Source of the DNA: Prunus persica | Taxonomy: Eukaryota; Streptophyta; Magnoliopsida; Rosales; Rosaceae | Direction: 5' to 3' | NCBI RefSeq assembly: GCF_000346465.2 | Contig: NC_034009.1 | Coordinates: 5,471,291-5,535,290, forward strand | DNA: 64,000 nucleotides | Notes under the pieces: generated by a model | Database searches by the model: none | Told to the model about the DNA's origin: nothing | The model's input: the letters and a program-made list of their open reading frames with translations, nothing else | Shown here: positions 1 through 10,048 of the stretch, one piece after another | Layout of the letters: the number at the start of each line of letters is the position of its first letter | How positions within the stretch are numbered: position 1 is the stretch's first letter | Program-made: the position numbers and the translations under genes

Positions 1-507
1 TCGTGGTTTTGCATCCTTCTTCGAAAGTAAATACTTTAAAGCTGAGTGATCGGTATACACTATCACCTTTGCTCCAATCAAGTAGGATCGAAATTTATCC
101 AAGGAGAAGATTACTGCTAACAATTCTTTCTCCGTGGTGGTATAATTCCGCTGGGCGTCATTCAAAGTACGACTGGCATAATAAATTACATGAAGTAATT
201 TATTTCTTCTTTGACCCAAAACTGCCCCTACCGCATAGTCACTAGCATCACACATAATCTCAAAAGCCAAGTCCCAATCCGGTGCGACAATGACAGGTGC
301 AGAAGTAAGCTTCTCTTTCAAGATATTAAAGGCTTCCAAACACCTTGAATTAAAATTAAATTCTACATCTTTAAGAAGGAGATTGCATAAGGGCTTCGTG
401 ATTTTGGAAAAATCTTGGATAAACCGATGATAAAATCCAGCATGACCCAGAAAGCTTCGAATCCCCTTTACTGTAGTGGGCGGTGGCAATTTTTCTACGG
501 TATCAAT
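1..507 (-). pseudogene. RT/RNase H portion of the retrotransposon beyond the stop
   Basis: The minus strand of this stretch continues the polyprotein frame past the stop codon. It shows the linker to RNase H with [11 protein letters not shown], then the RNase H start with [18 protein letters not shown] and the later [11 protein letters not shown] block, running off the window. These are standard Ty3/gypsy RT-RNase H signatures. I see no second stop here, which fits a single recent nonsense change. The short plus-strand reading frame over the same bases is only a shadow of it. Confidence 0.85.
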
Positions 508-3500
508 TTATGCCTTATCAACCTCTATGCCTTTAGCTGAAATTTTATGCCCTAGGACTATCCCTTCTTGCACCATAAAATGACATTTCTCCCAATTCAA
601 AACCAAATTGGTTTCTTCACATCTTTTCAAAACTAATGCCAAATTATGTAAACAAGAATCAAATGATGAGCCAAAAACAGAAAAGTCATCCATAAAAACC
701 TCAATGAAGCGCTCCACCATGTCCGAAAAGATGCTCATCATGCAACGTTGAAAGGTGGAAGGGGCGTTACACAACCCAAAGGGCATGCGCCTGTATGCAA
801 AAGTGCCGAATGGGCATGTGAACGTCGTCTTTTCCTGATCTTCAGGTGCAATTGGAATCTGATTATACCCAGAATATCCATCTAAAAAACAATAATATGA
901 ATGCCCAGCAAGTCTTTCCAACATCTGATCAATGAAAGGCAAGGGAAAGTGATCTTTCCTTGTCGCAGTGTTCAATTTCCTATAGTCTATGCAGACACGC
1001 CATCCTGTAATTGTTCTTGTCGGGATCAACTCATTCTTATCATTTTTCACCACTGTAATACCCCCTTTTTTCGGTACGACTTGAACTGGACTCACCCAAC
1101 TACTATCTGAGATCGGGTAAATTATTCCAGCATCTAATAACTTTAATACTTCAGCTCGCACAACTTCTTTCATATTCGGATTTAATCGGCGCTGATGCTC
1201 AACTGAAGGTTTAAAATTATCTTCCATCAGAATACGGTGCATACACATGGAAGGGCTAAGTCCCTTAATATCTGCAATAGTCCACCCTATTGCCGTTTTA
1301 TGCTCCCTCAAAACTCGTAGTAATTTCTCTTCTTCTAGTTTACTCAAATTTGCAGCAATAATCACAGGAAGAGTTCCAAAATTACCCAAGTATGCATATC
1401 TTAAGTGGGAAGGTAGGGGCTTCAATGTGAGGGTTGGTGCAGTAATGACACTGGGTTGTGGCTTGGAGGTTGTGACGCCAAGCTCCTCAAATGCGCGCCA
1501 CCTTCCAGGAGGGCGCGGTTTCATTGCTTCCAAAAAGTACACCATCTCAGAAATTTTAGGATCCTCATGCTCAGTAGTTACGGAATGCACAAGGCAAGCC
1601 TCCAATGGATCACATGGATGTTCTTCTTTAAATTTTTCAGAGACAACTTTTTCCACTATATCCACTCGAAAGCAAGAGTCTGATTCCACTGGGTACTTTG
1701 TTGCTTCAAAGACATTGAAGGTCACCTGCTCATCAGCCACTCGCAAAATTAATAAACCTTTGTCCACATCAATTAATGTCTTCCCGGTTTTTAGAAAGGG
1801 GCGGCCTAAGATAATAGGGGTTTCGGCATCTTCTTCCATGTCTAAAATCAAAAAATCTGCTGGAAAAATGAGCTTATCAACTTTGACTAACACATCCTCA
1901 ATTATGCCTCTGGGATATGTTATGGACATGTCTGCCATCTGCAAAGAAACAGTGGTTGGGTTAATTACCCCCAACCCAATATGTTTAGCAATAGAAGAAG
2001 GCATTAGATTGATACTGGATCCTAAATCACATAAAGCTTTTTCAAAGTAAGTGGTTCCAATAGTGCAAGGTATAGTAAAACTCCCTGGATCCTTTAGCTT
2101 AGGTGGTAGCTTCCTCTGCAAAATAGCACTGCATTCTTCGGATAATTTTACTATCTCATGTTCGCCCAATTTCCTCTTCTTTGATATAATATCCTTCATG
2201 AATTTGGCATAACTCGGCATTTGCTCCAAAGCATCGGCAAAAGGAATATTGATTTGTAATTTCTTGAAGATATCAAGAAATTTCGAAAATTGGACATCCA
2301 CTTTGTTTTTTCGAAGACGTTGAGGGAACGGAATTGGCAGTACATATGGCTTTACAAGGGCAGCAGGTTGAGATAATTTCTCTACAGTAGCAGGTTCAAT
2401 TTCTTGAGAAATTTCATCAAGTTGTGCAGGAGTTCCAGCAGTGATAGACGACGACGACGGTACGTTAGTAATTTCTGATGTCTCTGCAGTTTGTTGCTGG
2501 ATATTCTTGTCTTCATCCAAGTCTACTGCTGTTTTTATTGGCCTCCCATTCCGAAGAGTTATCGCCTTCGCATGTTCTTGGTTTTTCGGATTAATCTCTT
2601 TTTGGCTTGGCAAAGCTCCATTTACTCTTCCTGTCAATACATTAGCTAGCTGGCCCATCTGAACCTCCAAGTTTCGAATAGAGGCAGCTTGGTTCTGAAG
2701 GGTCGTCTCGGTTTTGCTCATAAATTGATTTGTATTGACAGAGAAAGTGTTGACATTTCCAGCAAGTTGAGTAATTATATCCTCCAATCCATGCTTCTTT
2801 TCTTGAGGTGTGAAACCAGGTGGAGGTCCCTGTACATTTTGGTTATTACTCCATGAAAAATTCGGATGGTTCTTCCATCCTGGGTTATAAGTGTTGGAGT
2901 AAGGATTATTCCGTTGTCGATGAAAATCAGAGACTTGGTTCACTTGTTCAGATGGTGATGTGAATGGACTAGCTCCACACTCATTGCCATGATGAGGTCC
3001 TGCACAAAATTCACAACTTAAATTAGTAGACTGAATAGCATTAACATTTAAAGTACCACGTTGTTTAGACAGAGTAGAAATTTGCGCAGTTAACGCAGAT
3101 ATGGCGTCAATCTCATGAATTCCAGCTTTCTTTGGTGTTGATCTCTCACTAGGCCATTGATAGTTATTTGACGCCATCTCTTCCAGCAAGTTATATGCTT
3201 GAGTTTCTGTTTTTCCCATCAAAGCTCCTCCGACTGCAGCACCAATTGTTGTTTTGCTTGTATTGTTCAAACCATTGTAGAACGCTTGAACTTGCATCCA
3301 AGTAGGTAGGGCATGATGTGGGCACTTCCTTAGCATATCCTTGTATCTGTCCCATGCTTCATAAAAAGGTTCCATGTCATTCTGAGCAAATGACATGATG
3401 TCATTCCTGAGTTTCGCAGTCTTTGCAGGAGGAAAGAATTTAGCTAAAAATTTCTTGGCCAAGTCGTCCCATGTAGTAATTGAATTAGGTGGTTGAGAAT

Positions 3501-3921
3501 TCAACCATGACTTTGCCTTTTCCTTTAATGAGAAAGGAAAAAGCCTTAAGCGAATAGCATCATTGGTAGCTCCATTGCACTTAAATGTGTCACATATCTC
3601 CAAGAAATTAGAGATATGGCTATTAGGGTCTTCTTGAGGTAAACCACAAAAGATGGAGGATTGCTGAATCATTGAAATTATGGCTGGTCTGATTTCAAAA
3701 TTATTGGCATCAATGGTTGGACGACGAATGCTCGATGGTGATGCCACCACAGATGGGACATCATAGTCCCTTACTGGTTTTGCTTCCTCAGCCATAGGTG
3801 ATGGCTTTTCCAATATTGCGTCCTTCCCCCTTTTGAGTTTGTTAAGCTTGTGAAGCGTTCGCTCGATCTCTGGATCTAATGGTACAAGCACAAGACTCTG
3901 CGAACGTCTCCCAAAACTCAT
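508..3921 (-). CDS. Gag-protease-RT polyprotein, truncated by a stop
   Basis: The open frame is 1137 residues from an ATG at 3921. Roughly residues 90-260 are a retrotransposon gag domain. A Cys/His knuckle-like patch (CEFCAGPHHGNEC) comes near residue 305. The protease has an Asp-Leu-Gly-Ser-Ser active-site motif in the middle third. The RT occupies about the last 200 residues, with the YRRMPFGLCNAP block and FMDDF as the catalytic Asp-Asp motif. The frame ends just after GIEVDKA, which is inside a conserved RT/RNase H linker. Homologous coding sequence continues without a frame change below 508, so the stop is a lesion and not the natural end. The product would be a virus-like-particle protein plus replication enzymes; this copy would lack RNase H and integrase. 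Confidence 0.92.
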   Translation of the reverse strand: MSFGRRSQSLVLVPLDPEIERTLHKLNKLKRGKDAILEKPSPMAEEAKPVRDYDVPSVVASPSSIRRPTIDANNFEIRPAIISMIQQSSIFCGLPQEDPNSHISNFLEICDTFKCNGATNDAIRLRLFPFSLKEKAKSWLNSQPPNSITTWDDLAKKFLAKFFPPAKTAKLRNDIMSFAQNDMEPFYEAWDRYKDMLRKCPHHALPTWMQVQAFYNGLNNTSKTTIGAAVGGALMGKTETQAYNLLEEMASNNYQWPSERSTPKKAGIHEIDAISALTAQISTLSKQRGTLNVNAIQSTNLSCEFCAGPHHGNECGASPFTSPSEQVNQVSDFHRQRNNPYSNTYNPGWKNHPNFSWSNNQNVQGPPPGFTPQEKKHGLEDIITQLAGNVNTFSVNTNQFMSKTETTLQNQAASIRNLEVQMGQLANVLTGRVNGALPSQKEINPKNQEHAKAITLRNGRPIKTAVDLDEDKNIQQQTAETSEITNVPSSSSITAGTPAQLDEISQEIEPATVEKLSQPAALVKPYVLPIPFPQRLRKNKVDVQFSKFLDIFKKLQINIPFADALEQMPSYAKFMKDIISKKRKLGEHEIVKLSEECSAILQRKLPPKLKDPGSFTIPCTIGTTYFEKALCDLGSSINLMPSSIAKHIGLGVINPTTVSLQMADMSITYPRGIIEDVLVKVDKLIFPADFLILDMEEDAETPIILGRPFLKTGKTLIDVDKGLLILRVADEQVTFNVFEATKYPVESDSCFRVDIVEKVVSEKFKEEHPCDPLEACLVHSVTTEHEDPKISEMVYFLEAMKPRPPGRWRAFEELGVTTSKPQPSVITAPTLTLKPLPSHLRYAYLGNFGTLPVIIAANLSKLEEEKLLRVLREHKTAIGWTIADIKGLSPSMCMHRILMEDNFKPSVEHQRRLNPNMKEVVRAEVLKLLDAGIIYPISDSSWVSPVQVVPKKGGITVVKNDKNELIPTRTITGWRVCIDYRKLNTATRKDHFPLPFIDQMLERLAGHSYYCFLDGYSGYNQIPIAPEDQEKTTFTCPFGTFAYRRMPFGLCNAPSTFQRCMMSIFSDMVERFIEVFMDDFSVFGSSFDSCLHNLALVLKRCEETNLVLNWEKCHFMVQEGIVLGHKISAKGIEVDKA

Positions 3922-4007
3922 GCACTAGGTGAAGTACCTAAAAAACAAAAAAAATTCAAATTAAAATCCAAATCAATCTATATCGATATTAATAAAATTT
4001 AAAACAC

Positions 4008-4025
4008 TCCCCGGCAGCGGCGCCA
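4008..4025 (-). other. Primer-binding site (tRNA-Asp type)
   Basis: On the minus strand this 18-mer reads TGGCGCCGCTGCCGGGGA, the classic plant gypsy primer site complementary to the 3' end of tRNA-Asp. It lies nine bases inside the LTR end at 4035 and upstream of gag, exactly where reverse transcription would be primed. Confidence 0.88.
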
Positions 4026-4034
4026 AAAACTTGT

Positions 4035-5291
4035 TGTGATATTTATTGCAAGCGCACAATTCGCACAAGTAATATAGTGATGAGTGAAGTGTCGTTCCCA
4101 CGAAGAGTGATTTAATTTACCAAGTACCGATTGTGATTAACCCAAGACTTTATTTGAACAATTGATGATGAGATTTGATTTCTAAAACAATGAATAAAAA
4201 CAAGCGTAGAAAAATAAAGTAGTGAGATTCAAGTTATGAGAGCACTAGAGCTTCCGATTTCACCATAGCCAATTCTACCCAATTCCCTTAGCATGTTAAT
4301 CCTAATTATTCTCTATGTTGACAGTTGATTTTCCCTACTTTATTCGATACTCCATCCCTGGTTATACCAAAAGTATTCTTATTACCAACCCACTCTATCC
4401 CTAGTAATGGAATTAAGATAATAAGAACCCATTAAATTCCTTGGAAAACCTACAAAACAACCACATAAGTCATGACAAACATCCCTGTCTAATCATGTAA
4501 CTCATGGTATCTATTACAAGAAGCAACCCCAAATTGGATATTCCTATTGTCAATTTAGCATCAAAACAATTAAATGTTGGCCAAACATTCAAAGCATTAA
4601 GCATGGTAATAGATACTCAACATGGAAAAATACTTGGAATTAACATTGACTAAAGTAATTGAATATTCATGGCTAGGCTACATCGTAGCCCTAGCAAGAA
4701 GAAATTAGTTCATGACAACTTTAATAAAAACCATGATAAATAATATCATAGGAAAGAAGTAACCAATTGAAGATTTGATCTCTGCACGACAGCAACTCTA
4801 GCTCCAGGTTGTCTTCTTTGTCTCTCTAAAACTCTCTCTCTCTCTCTCTCTCTCTCCTTTGAGTATTTCGGCGATGAGTATGAATGTGTAGGGATTTTAG
4901 GGTAGATGATGGAGGATGGATGATGGGTAATGGATCCTTTCAACAATGACCTAAACTCACTATTTATAAAACTCCTAGAAATCCTACCTAAGGAATAATT
5001 ACAATTGTTATAAAAGTAGGATTCCTTCTTAAATAAGGTCTTCTTTATTTCTCCTTGTTTGACTTGATAAGACTTGCACCATCTTGAACTAGGAAATTTG
5101 ACAACATTCCTTGCAACAAAAGGAATGACTTGGCTTCTTTTTAACTGATCTTCATCTTCTTGCCTTTTTTAGCACACTTTCTCCTATTTCACAATTCCTT
5201 CACAAATCTCACAAAACCAATTAAAAACAACCAATTTAATCCAAGAAATTAATAAATAAATAAGCAAAGGAGGCAATATAGACTTATCACA
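4035..5291 (-). repeat. 5' LTR of the Athila-type element (1257 bp)
   Basis: On the minus strand the LTR starts TGTGATAAGTC at 5291 and ends ATATCACA at 4035, giving a perfect 7-bp terminal inverted repeat TGTGATA/TATCACA with TG...CA ends. Length and position next to the primer site fit an Athila-group LTR. It carries a CT/GA microsatellite at about 4828-4856. No long open frame of its own is credible. It should contain the element's promoter and poly(A) signal, but I cannot place them firmly. Confidence 0.87.
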
Positions 5292-5411
5292 GAACACCAA
5301 ATCTGGTTTGGTTCTTTATAGTCAAATACTTTATGTTGATCCATGACAGTTTCTCTTATTGAAACATTTTGTTCCTTTGGTTGGAATTTCTAATTTGTTC
5401 TTATTTTGCAG

Positions 5412-7960
5412 CCTGAGGGAACAGCTTTTAACAACTACCTCATAGAATATGCCTTAGCTCTGGTATGCATGATACCAATCTCCATTTTTCTATGATCAGA
5501 GTGTGAGAGTGTCTCTACATGCCTTTATTGAAAACTGCTTTATGCATCACATACTTTGTAAATTAGGACATGAAATTCATAAGGTTTATGGCTTTTATAG
5601 TTAATTTGCAAGTACGATACACGGGCCCTGAACCATTGACAGAATTTCTGTCATTACACTGCAGTAATTTAAGCATGTTGTGTCATAGAAACCCAAATTG
5701 CTCCAATACGGTCTGTAAGGGTACAGTTTATGCAAGCTTTCATAACTCTTCTTTATTGTTAAGGCCATAACTATAAGAATAATAAACTGAAGGAGAAGAG
5801 AGATGAGAGACAGAGGTGAAGAATGATTGCACAGACCAAGATAATTTGTTCTTGTATTATCAGCTGTATATATGGTGTACACGGGTTAGACTTTCTCAAG
5901 TCTATTTACAGAAGGCAAGTAATATAAGGTAAGTGTAATTAATCTCATATATTACAGAATCAATTGTAAACTAATTCCTAGCTGGGATGAAGCTGATCTT
6001 GTGATGGGGAGTCTGTCAATGCTAATTGAGTGGGATCGACTGATTTCATGGAATGGGCTGATTGTGTGGAATCATGATATGCATCATGATTCTCTTTAAT
6101 AACATCCTTGGGAAAACATAATATACGCCTTATCACAAGTTGCTTCTGGGTTTCAACATTGTCCTTTTCCATGTAGGTTTTAAAAGAGAGCTTTAAAATA
6201 TATCGTGCCATCAACAACGGAATTATAAATCTTGTTGACATGGTAAGACTCTATTAGATTCAGTTCTCATGTTTCGTTGAACTGAATCCGTTGTTAAATG
6301 ATGCTTTTTCTTTTTAATTTTTTTTCAATAATACCAGTTTATGTTACATGTTCCTGCAGTTCTTTGATATGTCAAGACATGATGCAGTTAAAGCTCTCAA
6401 TGTTTATAAAAGAGCTGGCCAACAGGTATACAGTGGTACTGTTTTTGGAATATATTGTATGAAAATATGCACTTCTGTAAATTGCTGGATCATCCCCTCA
6501 AAAATTGTTTTTCCTTTATTCAACTAGAGGCCGAAGCCCTAGCTGATTTTTATGAATATTGCAAGGGTTTGGATCTTGCTAGAACTTTTCAGTTTCCAAC
6601 AGTGAGACAGGTTCCATTTGGCCTCAGTGGTATATTTAAGTTGACTCCACTACATGGTCTCTCACAAATTTTCTTCTCTGCCCTAAACAGCCACCTCCAT
6701 CCTTTCTTGCAACAATGGAGGAGTATATAAAGGAAGCGCCGCAGTCCGGTTCTGTTAACAAGAGACTGGTGAGATAGTTTCCATAATTTCTTTTTCTGTC
6801 TCAGAATTTGACATAAAAAGTAAATGAAAATAAAGGGTTGCCATAATTTCTTCCAAGTTTCTGATAATTTTGTTCTGACCATAGGAATACCAGGAGACAC
6901 ACCAGCAGCCTCAGAAACCTGAAGAATCTCCTCCTCCTCCAGAGCCTGAAAAACAAGAAGAAGAAGTTGAGGAGAAAACGGAGGAAGAGGAAGAACCCCA
7001 ACCTAAGGAAGAGGTAGTTGAACCTCCCCCTTCGATATCAACGAACGACACTGATCTTCTGGTACGTTATGCACAAGTACTTCATGTTTTCTCTGATGCC
7101 AATTTTATGAAGTTCTGCAATTCATGTTGTCTTTTGCCTTTTCTTTGTCCAGGTCTAAGGGAGATAAATCCAAAAGCTGCAGAAATTGAAGAAAGCAATG
7201 CCTTGGCTCTTGCAATAGTTCCACAAGGTAGGTTTCCATTGTCTATGATATTTGATTTTTAGGAAATTCTATACATGCCTTCACAGTGGAATTTGTTTCA
7301 TACATCATACTATTCGTACATTCGCAGGGAACGAACAACAATCTGGAGCAAGTTTCAGTGATCTTGCTGGGACTTGAGGCTGGGAGCTAGCACTGGTGAC
7401 CACACCAAGCAACCATACAAGCCAAGTGCCCATGGACAAGAAGTTTGTTAGTATTCTTTGCTGTTTTTCAATAAGCTAAAGCCTTTTCATTTCATTCTTC
7501 TACCCTTTGGTTTGTTGATGAGCATTGGTTTCATTCAGGCTGGTGGCTTTGACAAGCTATTACTTGACAGCTTGTATGAAGATGAAGGTGCCAGGAGACA
7601 AACGCAGGCTATGGCTACGGTGCAACGAGCTTGCATAACCCGTTCGAACAACAAGCACAACATCCTGTGCAGGATCCATTTGCAATGTCCAACAACATAG
7701 CACCCCCAACCAACGTGCAAATGGCGCTAATGGCTCAAGAACAACACCAACATCAGCAAATCCATCAGCAACAGAACCAGCAATATCAACAGCAGCAGAA
7801 CATGATGATGGTGCCTCACCCTTATTATTCTCAATACCCCCAACAGATGCAGCCCTTGGGTTCTTTGAACCCGTTCGGAGATCCATTCAGCTTCCCTCCT
7901 GTTCTGCTGCCCTCTTTGACATCTCTACTTGGCATTGGCATCCCCATTGACATCAAAATC
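5412..7960 (+). pseudogene. Clathrin-assembly (ANTH/AP180-like) gene, broken 3' portion
   Basis: Exons I can follow are 5412-5462, about 6174-6241, 6360-6425, 6530-6610, 6691-6768, 6885-7061, 7153-7227, 7328-7446 and 7539 to about 7960. Joined, they match the plant putative clathrin assembly protein family: the end of the ANTH domain (EGTAFNNYLIEYALAL, FFDMSRHDAVKALNVYKRAG, ALADFYEYCKGLDLAR), an acidic proline/glutamate linker, the block around ALVTTPSNH, and a Gln-rich tail with clathrin/adaptor-type NPF motifs. The family binds PI(4,5)P2 and clathrin in endocytosis. Lesions: the join 7061/7153 lacks one base and gives an immediate stop; a TGA interrupts the exon near 7375; the last exon changes frame near 7600-7620. 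The 5' half is missing behind the retrotransposon at 5291. A diverged working copy with odd splicing is less likely. Confidence 0.82.
5757..6104 (-). mobile_element. Probable solo LTR of a copia-like element
   Basis: The intron of the clathrin-assembly pseudogene between 5462 and 6174 holds a 348-bp block that, on the minus strand, begins TGTTATTAAAG and ends GGCCTTAACA. It therefore has TG...CA ends with a 5-bp inverted repeat TGTTA/TAACA. Its interior has a TATATACA box followed by a CT-rich leader, as in plant copia LTRs. No internal retrotransposon genes are present, so a solo LTR is the simplest reading. The 5-bp flanks (TTTAT and TCCTT) do not match, which weakens the boundaries. Confidence 0.5.
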
Positions 7961-8738
7961 AAAATCCAACCAACCATAAACTCCATTCTTCTTCTGTCAC
8001 GGCATCCCCAAACCCTAAATTCCCATGTGCCTCATTTTAGCATTTCAACAGCAAAGGCCCGATTTTTACAACCAAAAAAAAAAAAAACCCAAATTGCAAA
8101 GGCCCTATCATCTTATATATGTAACCTCTAAATCTTTTCGGCCACTGGTCAATTATTTTGGAATAAAATAATTGACCGGACCGAGCAGACTTGGTAACAA
8201 AGACATCTTTCTTTAATATGGGTGAGTGGCATGTCAGCACTACGATCAGAAATGGATGTAGGTACGAATGAGCAAACGGGTGGCTATTTGCACTATGATC
8301 TTGACTTCTTTTCGAACAAATGTGGTCGAGGTAGGAACAGATTCTCAGCTGTAAGGTTCTAGGCCTCGACCAAAAGAACTTTAGAATGAGATGATGGATG
8401 GATAGTATCACAAAGCTCGGTAGCTTGGTAGTGGCACTCGACTCGGTAGCTCAGTGGATTATTTGGATTGGGTGGTGCTCAAGAAGTAATTCTGTAAGTG
8501 GCAAACAAAGAAACTCTTATTGAATATATGAAATTGAAGATTGAAACGGGTAATGCCCAATAACTCAGAACAGTTTCTGAGTTGTTTTTAACGAGAGTTA
8601 CACTAATTTCTAAGGAAAAGCATTAAAAACTATGAACTACATGATAAAAAGTTAAAAGGTGTATTAGAGCAGCTGTTGAACATGATTTGTTTGATTGGTG
8701 CTAGACCCTTGTTTCATCGATTTTGTTTTCATTTATAG
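7961..8738. other. Intergenic, no gene seen
   Basis: No credible coding exon follows the pseudogene's last exon. An A-tract at about 8071-8083 could be old poly(A) sequence. A 31-bp hairpin (8147-8177) is the only structured element I see. Confidence 0.5.
8147..8177. repeat. Perfect inverted repeat (13-bp arms)
   Basis: GGTCAATTATTTT and its exact reverse complement AAAATAATTGACC are separated by five bases. I do not recognise it as part of a known element. It could be the centre of a degraded MITE or chance AT-rich dyad symmetry. Confidence 0.6.
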
Positions 8739-9300
8739 ACTTTGTATTTCTCTGGCCGAATCAACAATTCGGGTTGTGCTCTGACACGCATAACTCTCAT
8801 AGCTTTTTACGTTCCAAACACTGGTCAAATTGAGTTTACTGTTAACTGTCCTGAATATGTGAGCATAGATATTGAACCAAGTACTAAAGATAAGCCAAGA
8901 ATTAAGGATCCACCAATCATCAATGAACATATTGTTGAGCACATTTAGAATAAGTAATGTTGCTTTTGTATTTTTCTTTTTTAAGAAACAGAATTATGGC
9001 ATGTTTACTTTCGTTCATATGATCACAACCATGGCAGAATCAGGCTCAACTGAGGAGCAAACTGAGTTTTTCATCTTAAATAGCCAAAAAGGTGCCAAAG
9101 CTTCCTGATGGAGAAACTGTTTTGCCAGACTCTCCAATCATCTGCAGGAACATTGTGGTGAGGTTGGGACTACTGAGGCTGGTTTTCCAATGCATATGGA
9201 GTTTGATCCTATTAGTTTTGAGACTGCATTGCATGTTCAATTGCTGCTTTCGCAGTTGATATGCGAGCTGACAATCTGCCTATTTAACCAGATTTTATCA
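8739..9300 (+). pseudogene. Unrecognised coding remnant
   Basis: A 68-residue plus-strand frame (about 8742-8948) reads like true protein (FSGRINNSGCALTRITLIAFY, then CPEYVSIDIEPS, then IKDPPIINEHIVEHI). About 100-350 bp further on, further protein-like stretches appear in shifting frames: LPDGETVLPDSPIICRN near 9090-9150, then GTTEAGFPMHMEFDP near 9165-9215. The codon content looks gene-like, but frames change and stops intervene, so this is probably a broken gene or captured exons. I do not recognise the family and give no function. Confidence 0.35.
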
Positions 9301-9694
9301 CATCAAACTGGTAGGCCAGTCCAGTTGATTTGCATACAATTCTGTTTTTCTGGATGAAACTTAGTGTCCTGGAATTGGACACAACGGGCTGAAGCTATGA
9401 TATCTGGAGCAGAGAACAGCATTCTGAGAAACTCCACGTTCAACTCTATGGTTGTATGTATAATGGAAAAGAAATGTCTATAGAGCAACAATGCGGGAGC
9501 TGCGTCAACTATTCAATCAAATGAATTTGTATGTTTACAAAATTTACATCTTTCTGTTTTGTAGATGACGGGTTTTTATTAGGTGCCGTCAAAGATGTTG
9601 TACAGTTTATTTACCATAATATCTACTATTTAAAGCAAAAACACTATATATTAGATATGTAAAGAATATGTTTGATAACATTATTCGACTGGTT

Positions 9695-9850
9695 CTTTTT
9701 TTTCAATTTTTAAAAAAATGCAAGATGAGGGGAGGGGATTTTCCGCACACTTTCAAGATGCTATAGGAGTTCAAACCTGAGACCACAAGATCTACAAGTC
9801 AAGGGCATTTGACTGGGCTAGACCCAGTTATCTTTATTTTGAATTTTAAT
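9695..9850 (-). mobile_element. tRNA-derived SINE-like repeat
   Basis: On the minus strand a box-A-like TAGCCCAGTCAAATG is followed about 35 bp later by a box-B-like GGTTTGAACTCC, then about 80 bp and an A/T-rich end. The spacing between boxes is that of a tRNA-type internal polymerase III promoter. Segments near 52490-52570 and 61890-61990 share the layout, suggesting a dispersed family. It does not fold into a complete tRNA and is not a tRNA gene. Confidence 0.5.
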
Positions 9851-10048
9851 AAAGAATAGAAAAGGAAAATAAGAGTTTTATTTTTTTATGCGGAGAATAG
9901 AAATTACAAAGCAAGGCCTTTAGAGCACGGAGTAATAAGTAGGTCATAACAGACATGTTGAAAATACAAAGGGAACATGAAAAAGAAAAGCAAATCAACA
10001 CTCTCTCAGGCATAAACAAAATGTAGTTAGATGAACTAGAACAAGCTG

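Larger units (their letters stand above)
1..5291 (-). mobile_element. Athila-type Ty3/gypsy LTR retrotransposon, right part only
   Basis: Read on the minus strand, the order is LTR (5291-4035), primer-binding site, gag, aspartic protease, reverse transcriptase and the start of RNase H, running off the window at position 1. This order and the gag style fit Ty3/gypsy. The tRNA-Asp primer site and the long LTR point to the Athila/Tat branch (family knowledge). RNase H, integrase and the second LTR must lie to the left of the window. The element sits in an intron of a clathrin-assembly pseudogene: its outer LTR end is followed after 120 bp by an exon at 5412. The candidate target duplication on this side would be GAACA (5292-5296), but the partner is out of view. 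A nonsense codon at 508-510 shows that this copy is not autonomous. Confidence 0.93.

Noticed and set aside
1247..2050. 267-residue plus-strand frame
   Set aside because: Shadow of the retrotransposon protease region on the opposite strand.
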